A stretch of DNA of 51,896 nucleotides, from contig JAUNGS010000007.1 of assembly GCA_030524435.1 (NCBI GenBank), forward strand, positions 1 to 51,896, in the 5' to 3' direction. The notes under the pieces were generated by a model. The model had not been told where the DNA came from, ran no database searches, and worked only from the letters and a program-made list of their open reading frames with translations. This document shows positions 49,994 to 51,896 of this stretch, piece after piece. This DNA comes from Eubacterium sp. (lineage in GTDB: Bacteria; Bacillota; Clostridia; Eubacteriales; Eubacteriaceae). Position 1 is the first letter of the stretch. Each line of letters begins with the position of its first letter. Both the position numbers and the translations under genes were made by a program.

Positions 49994-51151
49994 ATGAGCG
50001 ATATTTATCTAGACAACGCGGCGACGACGGCGCCCCATCCCGAGGTGATCAAGGCGATGGTGCAGTACCTCAGTGAGGATTACGGCAACCCCTCATCCCT
50101 CTACGACAAGGGCATCAAAACCGAGAAGGCCATCCGGGAGGTCAGGCGGCTGATCGCCAAGGCCATAAACGCCCCGGAGGACAGCGTCTACTTCACCTCC
50201 GGCGGCACCGAGGGCAACAACACCCTGATCAAGGGCATCGTGGAAAACCAGCGCATCGATAAAATGCGGATTATCACCACCGCCATCGAGCACCCTTCGG
50301 TGATGGAGGTTTTTCATTTCTACGAGGCCCACGGCATCGATGTGGTCTACGTTCCCGTGGACGGCCAGGGGAAAATCGATTTGGACTTTCTCGCAGGGGC
50401 CATCGACGACCACACGGTGCTGGTCAGTGTCATGGGGGTCAACAACGAGCTGGGGACCATCCAGGATCTGGCGCGCATCGGGGCCCTGATCAAGGAAAAA
50501 AATGAAAAATGTCTGTTCCACACCGATTTTGTCCAGGGCTTTATGAAGGTGCCCGTGGATGTGGCGGCCTGTAAAATCGACGCTTTAACCCTCTGCGGCC
50601 ACAAGATCTGCGGTCCCAAGGGCATCGGCGCTATCTATCTGAGAAAGGGCGTGCGCATTAAGCCTTTGATCATCGGCGGGGGACAGGAGAAAAACCTGCG
50701 CTCCGGCACCGAAAACGTCCCGGGGATTGCCGGGCTCGGCAGGGCCGTGGAAATTCAGCAGGAGCTGGGACCCCAGCGGATCCAGCGGGCACAGCAGATC
50801 AAGGAAGCCCTGATCGCCGCCCTGGCTGACGTGCCGGATATGCGCGTCAACAGCCCCGAGGACGCCTCGCCCTTTGTGACGAGCCTTTCCTTCAAGGGGG
50901 TTCGGGGCGAGGTGCTGCTCCACAGCCTGGAGGGCGAGGGCATCTACGTGTCCACGGGCTCGGCCTGCTCATCCCACAAAAAAGAAAAGCAATACGTGCT
51001 GTCGGCTATCCATCTGCCCGAGGAGTACAAGGAGGGCACCATTCGGGTCAGCTTCTCCATCAAAACCACCGAGGCGGAGGTGCTTCTGGCGGCGGAGGCC
51101 ATTAAGAAATCGGTGGCGCAGCTGAGAATGCTGCTGCGCTATAAACATTAG
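49994..51151 (+). CDS. Cysteine desulfurase (NifS/IscS-like), partner of ThiI
   Basis: 385 residues. PLP features: YLDNAATTAPHPEVI start, His in IEHPSVM, LTLCGHKICGPKG with the PLP lysine near residue 200 and the catalytic loop STGSACSSHKK with the active Cys near residue 325. It makes a protein persulfide from cysteine. The close fit to thiI (16 nt) mirrors the nifZ-thiI pair of Bacillus subtilis, so sulfur transfer for 4-thiouridine and possibly thiazole is likely. The ATG follows GGGAGA. Confidence 0.93.
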   Translation: MSDIYLDNAATTAPHPEVIKAMVQYLSEDYGNPSSLYDKGIKTEKAIREVRRLIAKAINAPEDSVYFTSGGTEGNNTLIKGIVENQRIDKMRIITTAIEHPSVMEVFHFYEAHGIDVVYVPVDGQGKIDLDFLAGAIDDHTVLVSVMGVNNELGTIQDLARIGALIKEKNEKCLFHTDFVQGFMKVPVDVAACKIDALTLCGHKICGPKGIGAIYLRKGVRIKPLIIGGGQEKNLRSGTENVPGIAGLGRAVEIQQELGPQRIQRAQQIKEALIAALADVPDMRVNSPEDASPFVTSLSFKGVRGEVLLHSLEGEGIYVSTGSACSSHKKEKQYVLSAIHLPEEYKEGTIRVSFSIKTTEAEVLLAAEAIKKSVAQLRMLLRYKH

Positions 51152-51167
51152 GAGGAAGAGTAAAAGT

Positions 51168-51896
51168 ATGAAACACGTCATTTTGGTCAGATACGGAGAG
51201 ATCAGCCTCAAGGGCCTGAACCGCAACTATTTCATCGACCTGCTGGTTAAAAATATCAGAAACACCTTAAAGCGCTTTGAGAGCGTCAAGGTTCAGAAAA
51301 TCCAGGGGAGAATCATCGTCCACATCTCCGAGGAGGAGCTCGACGAGGGGCTTGAGGCCGTCACCAAGGTCTTTGGCATCGTCTCCGTGAGCCCGGCGGT
51401 GGTGGTTGAGAGCAAGATTGAGACCATCGAAGAGGAAACCCTGGCCCAGGCCAAGCAGGCCGATTTTAAAACCTTCAGGGTGACGGCCAAGCGCGGGGAC
51501 AAGCGCTTCCCCATTCAGTCGCCGGAGCTGGGACGCCGCCTGGGGGCCGTGATTCTAAAAAATATCGAGGGCCTGAAGGTGGATATGCACAATCCGGAAT
51601 TCAACCTCTGGGTGGAGGTCCGGGAGGAAACCTATATCTACCACAAATTTATTCCCTGCAACGGCGGGCTGCCCGTGGGCTGCAGCGGCAAGACGGCCCT
51701 GCTTCTGTCCGGCGGCATCGACAGCCCCGTGGCGGGCTACATGATGGCCAAGCGCGGGATAGAGCTCATCGGCGTCTATTTCCACAGCTTCCCCTTCACC
51801 AGCGACCGCGCCAAGGAGAAGGTGGTGGATCTGGCCAAAATCGTGGCTCAGTACTGCGGCCGGGTGACCCTCTACGTGGTGCCCTTCACCGAAATC
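51168..51896 (+). CDS. thiI: tRNA 4-thiouridine synthase ThiI, 5' part
   Basis: 243 codons to the window edge without a stop; the full protein is about 390 residues. MKHVILVRYGEISLKGLNR and the following residues form the N-terminal ferredoxin-like domain, the THUMP domain covers about 60-165, and the PP-loop LLLSGGIDSPVAGYMMAKRG is at about 183-202. The rhodanese-type Cys, if any, would be beyond the edge. AGGAGGAAGAG precedes the ATG. Its sulfur donor is the adjacent cysteine desulfurase. Confidence 0.95.
   Translation, partial: MKHVILVRYGEISLKGLNRNYFIDLLVKNIRNTLKRFESVKVQKIQGRIIVHISEEELDEGLEAVTKVFGIVSVSPAVVVESKIETIEEETLAQAKQADFKTFRVTAKRGDKRFPIQSPELGRRLGAVILKNIEGLKVDMHNPEFNLWVEVREETYIYHKFIPCNGGLPVGCSGKTALLLSGGIDSPVAGYMMAKRGIELIGVYFHSFPFTSDRAKEKVVDLAKIVAQYCGRVTLYVVPFTEI

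Overview
The window is a stretch of chromosome from an anaerobic low-GC-phylum Gram-positive bacterium (Bacillota, class Clostridia). A member of the Eubacteriaceae is my best guess, not a proof. Pointers are a T-box before thrS, an infC-rpmI-rplT operon with a terminator leader, a preQ1-I riboswitch, a MurT/GatD-type cell-wall gene pair, oxygen-independent NrdD/NrdG, GlnRS, an AGCS symporter and a UROD-fold/GPH-transporter cluster of the kind common in acetogens. Most of the window is GC-rich by eye. About 3190-8320 is strikingly AT-rich and looks acquired.

Layout. 59-3186: murT-like, gatD-like and mnmA overlap or abut; the GatD-like subunit has lost its glutaminase residues. 3282-8318: AT-rich cassette in which a UROD-fold methyltransferase-like gene, a 40-residue peptide gene, a GPH transporter and a YjiH-family membrane protein are transcribed leftward from a consensus promoter overlapped by a 34-bp palindrome, with a divergent TetR regulator. 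8463-12287: glmM, then a preQ1-I riboswitch with terminator controlling a nucleoside hydrolase and an ECF S-component that look like a queuosine/queuine salvage pair, then an HD-domain protein. 12369-17919 (mostly minus): ACT protein, PaaK-type ligase, glnS, a small Cys-rich protein (plus strand), UPF0210 and ACT proteins. 18177-19198: two divergent XRE regulators with a 47-residue ORF. 19363-28401: AGCS symporter, nrdDG with an NrdR-like box, HAD phosphatase, MBL hydrolase, a membrane protein, threonine aldolase and dxr. 28618-36093: DUF234-type ATPase, a 32-residue membrane peptide, SGNH esterase, PAP2 phosphatase, DUF445 protein, and an ABC exporter whose permease carries long tetrad aromatic repeats. 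36134-39728: T-box-thrS and infC-rpmI-rplT, infC with a rare AUA/AUU start. 39821-51896: membrane protein, nitroreductase, YbaK deacylase, gpsA, a SorC-type regulator with FGGY kinase, a parS-like palindrome, an orphan Nif11-like peptide, YitT, ApbE, an S24-type repressor lacking its serine, an ASCH protein, dcd, cysteine desulfurase and the 5' part of thiI.

The most interesting system is the first one. The MurT/GatD-type pair keeps its overall folds but has lost the Cys and His needed to take ammonia from glutamine. A MurT-family ligase that activates the D-Glu alpha-carboxyl without a glutaminase could instead join another amine there, for example the diamino acid of a group-B peptidoglycan cross-bridge. 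This is inference. The preQ1-I-controlled queuosine salvage operon and the AT-rich methyltransferase cassette are the next most notable. No rRNA, tRNA, IS element or CRISPR array was seen.
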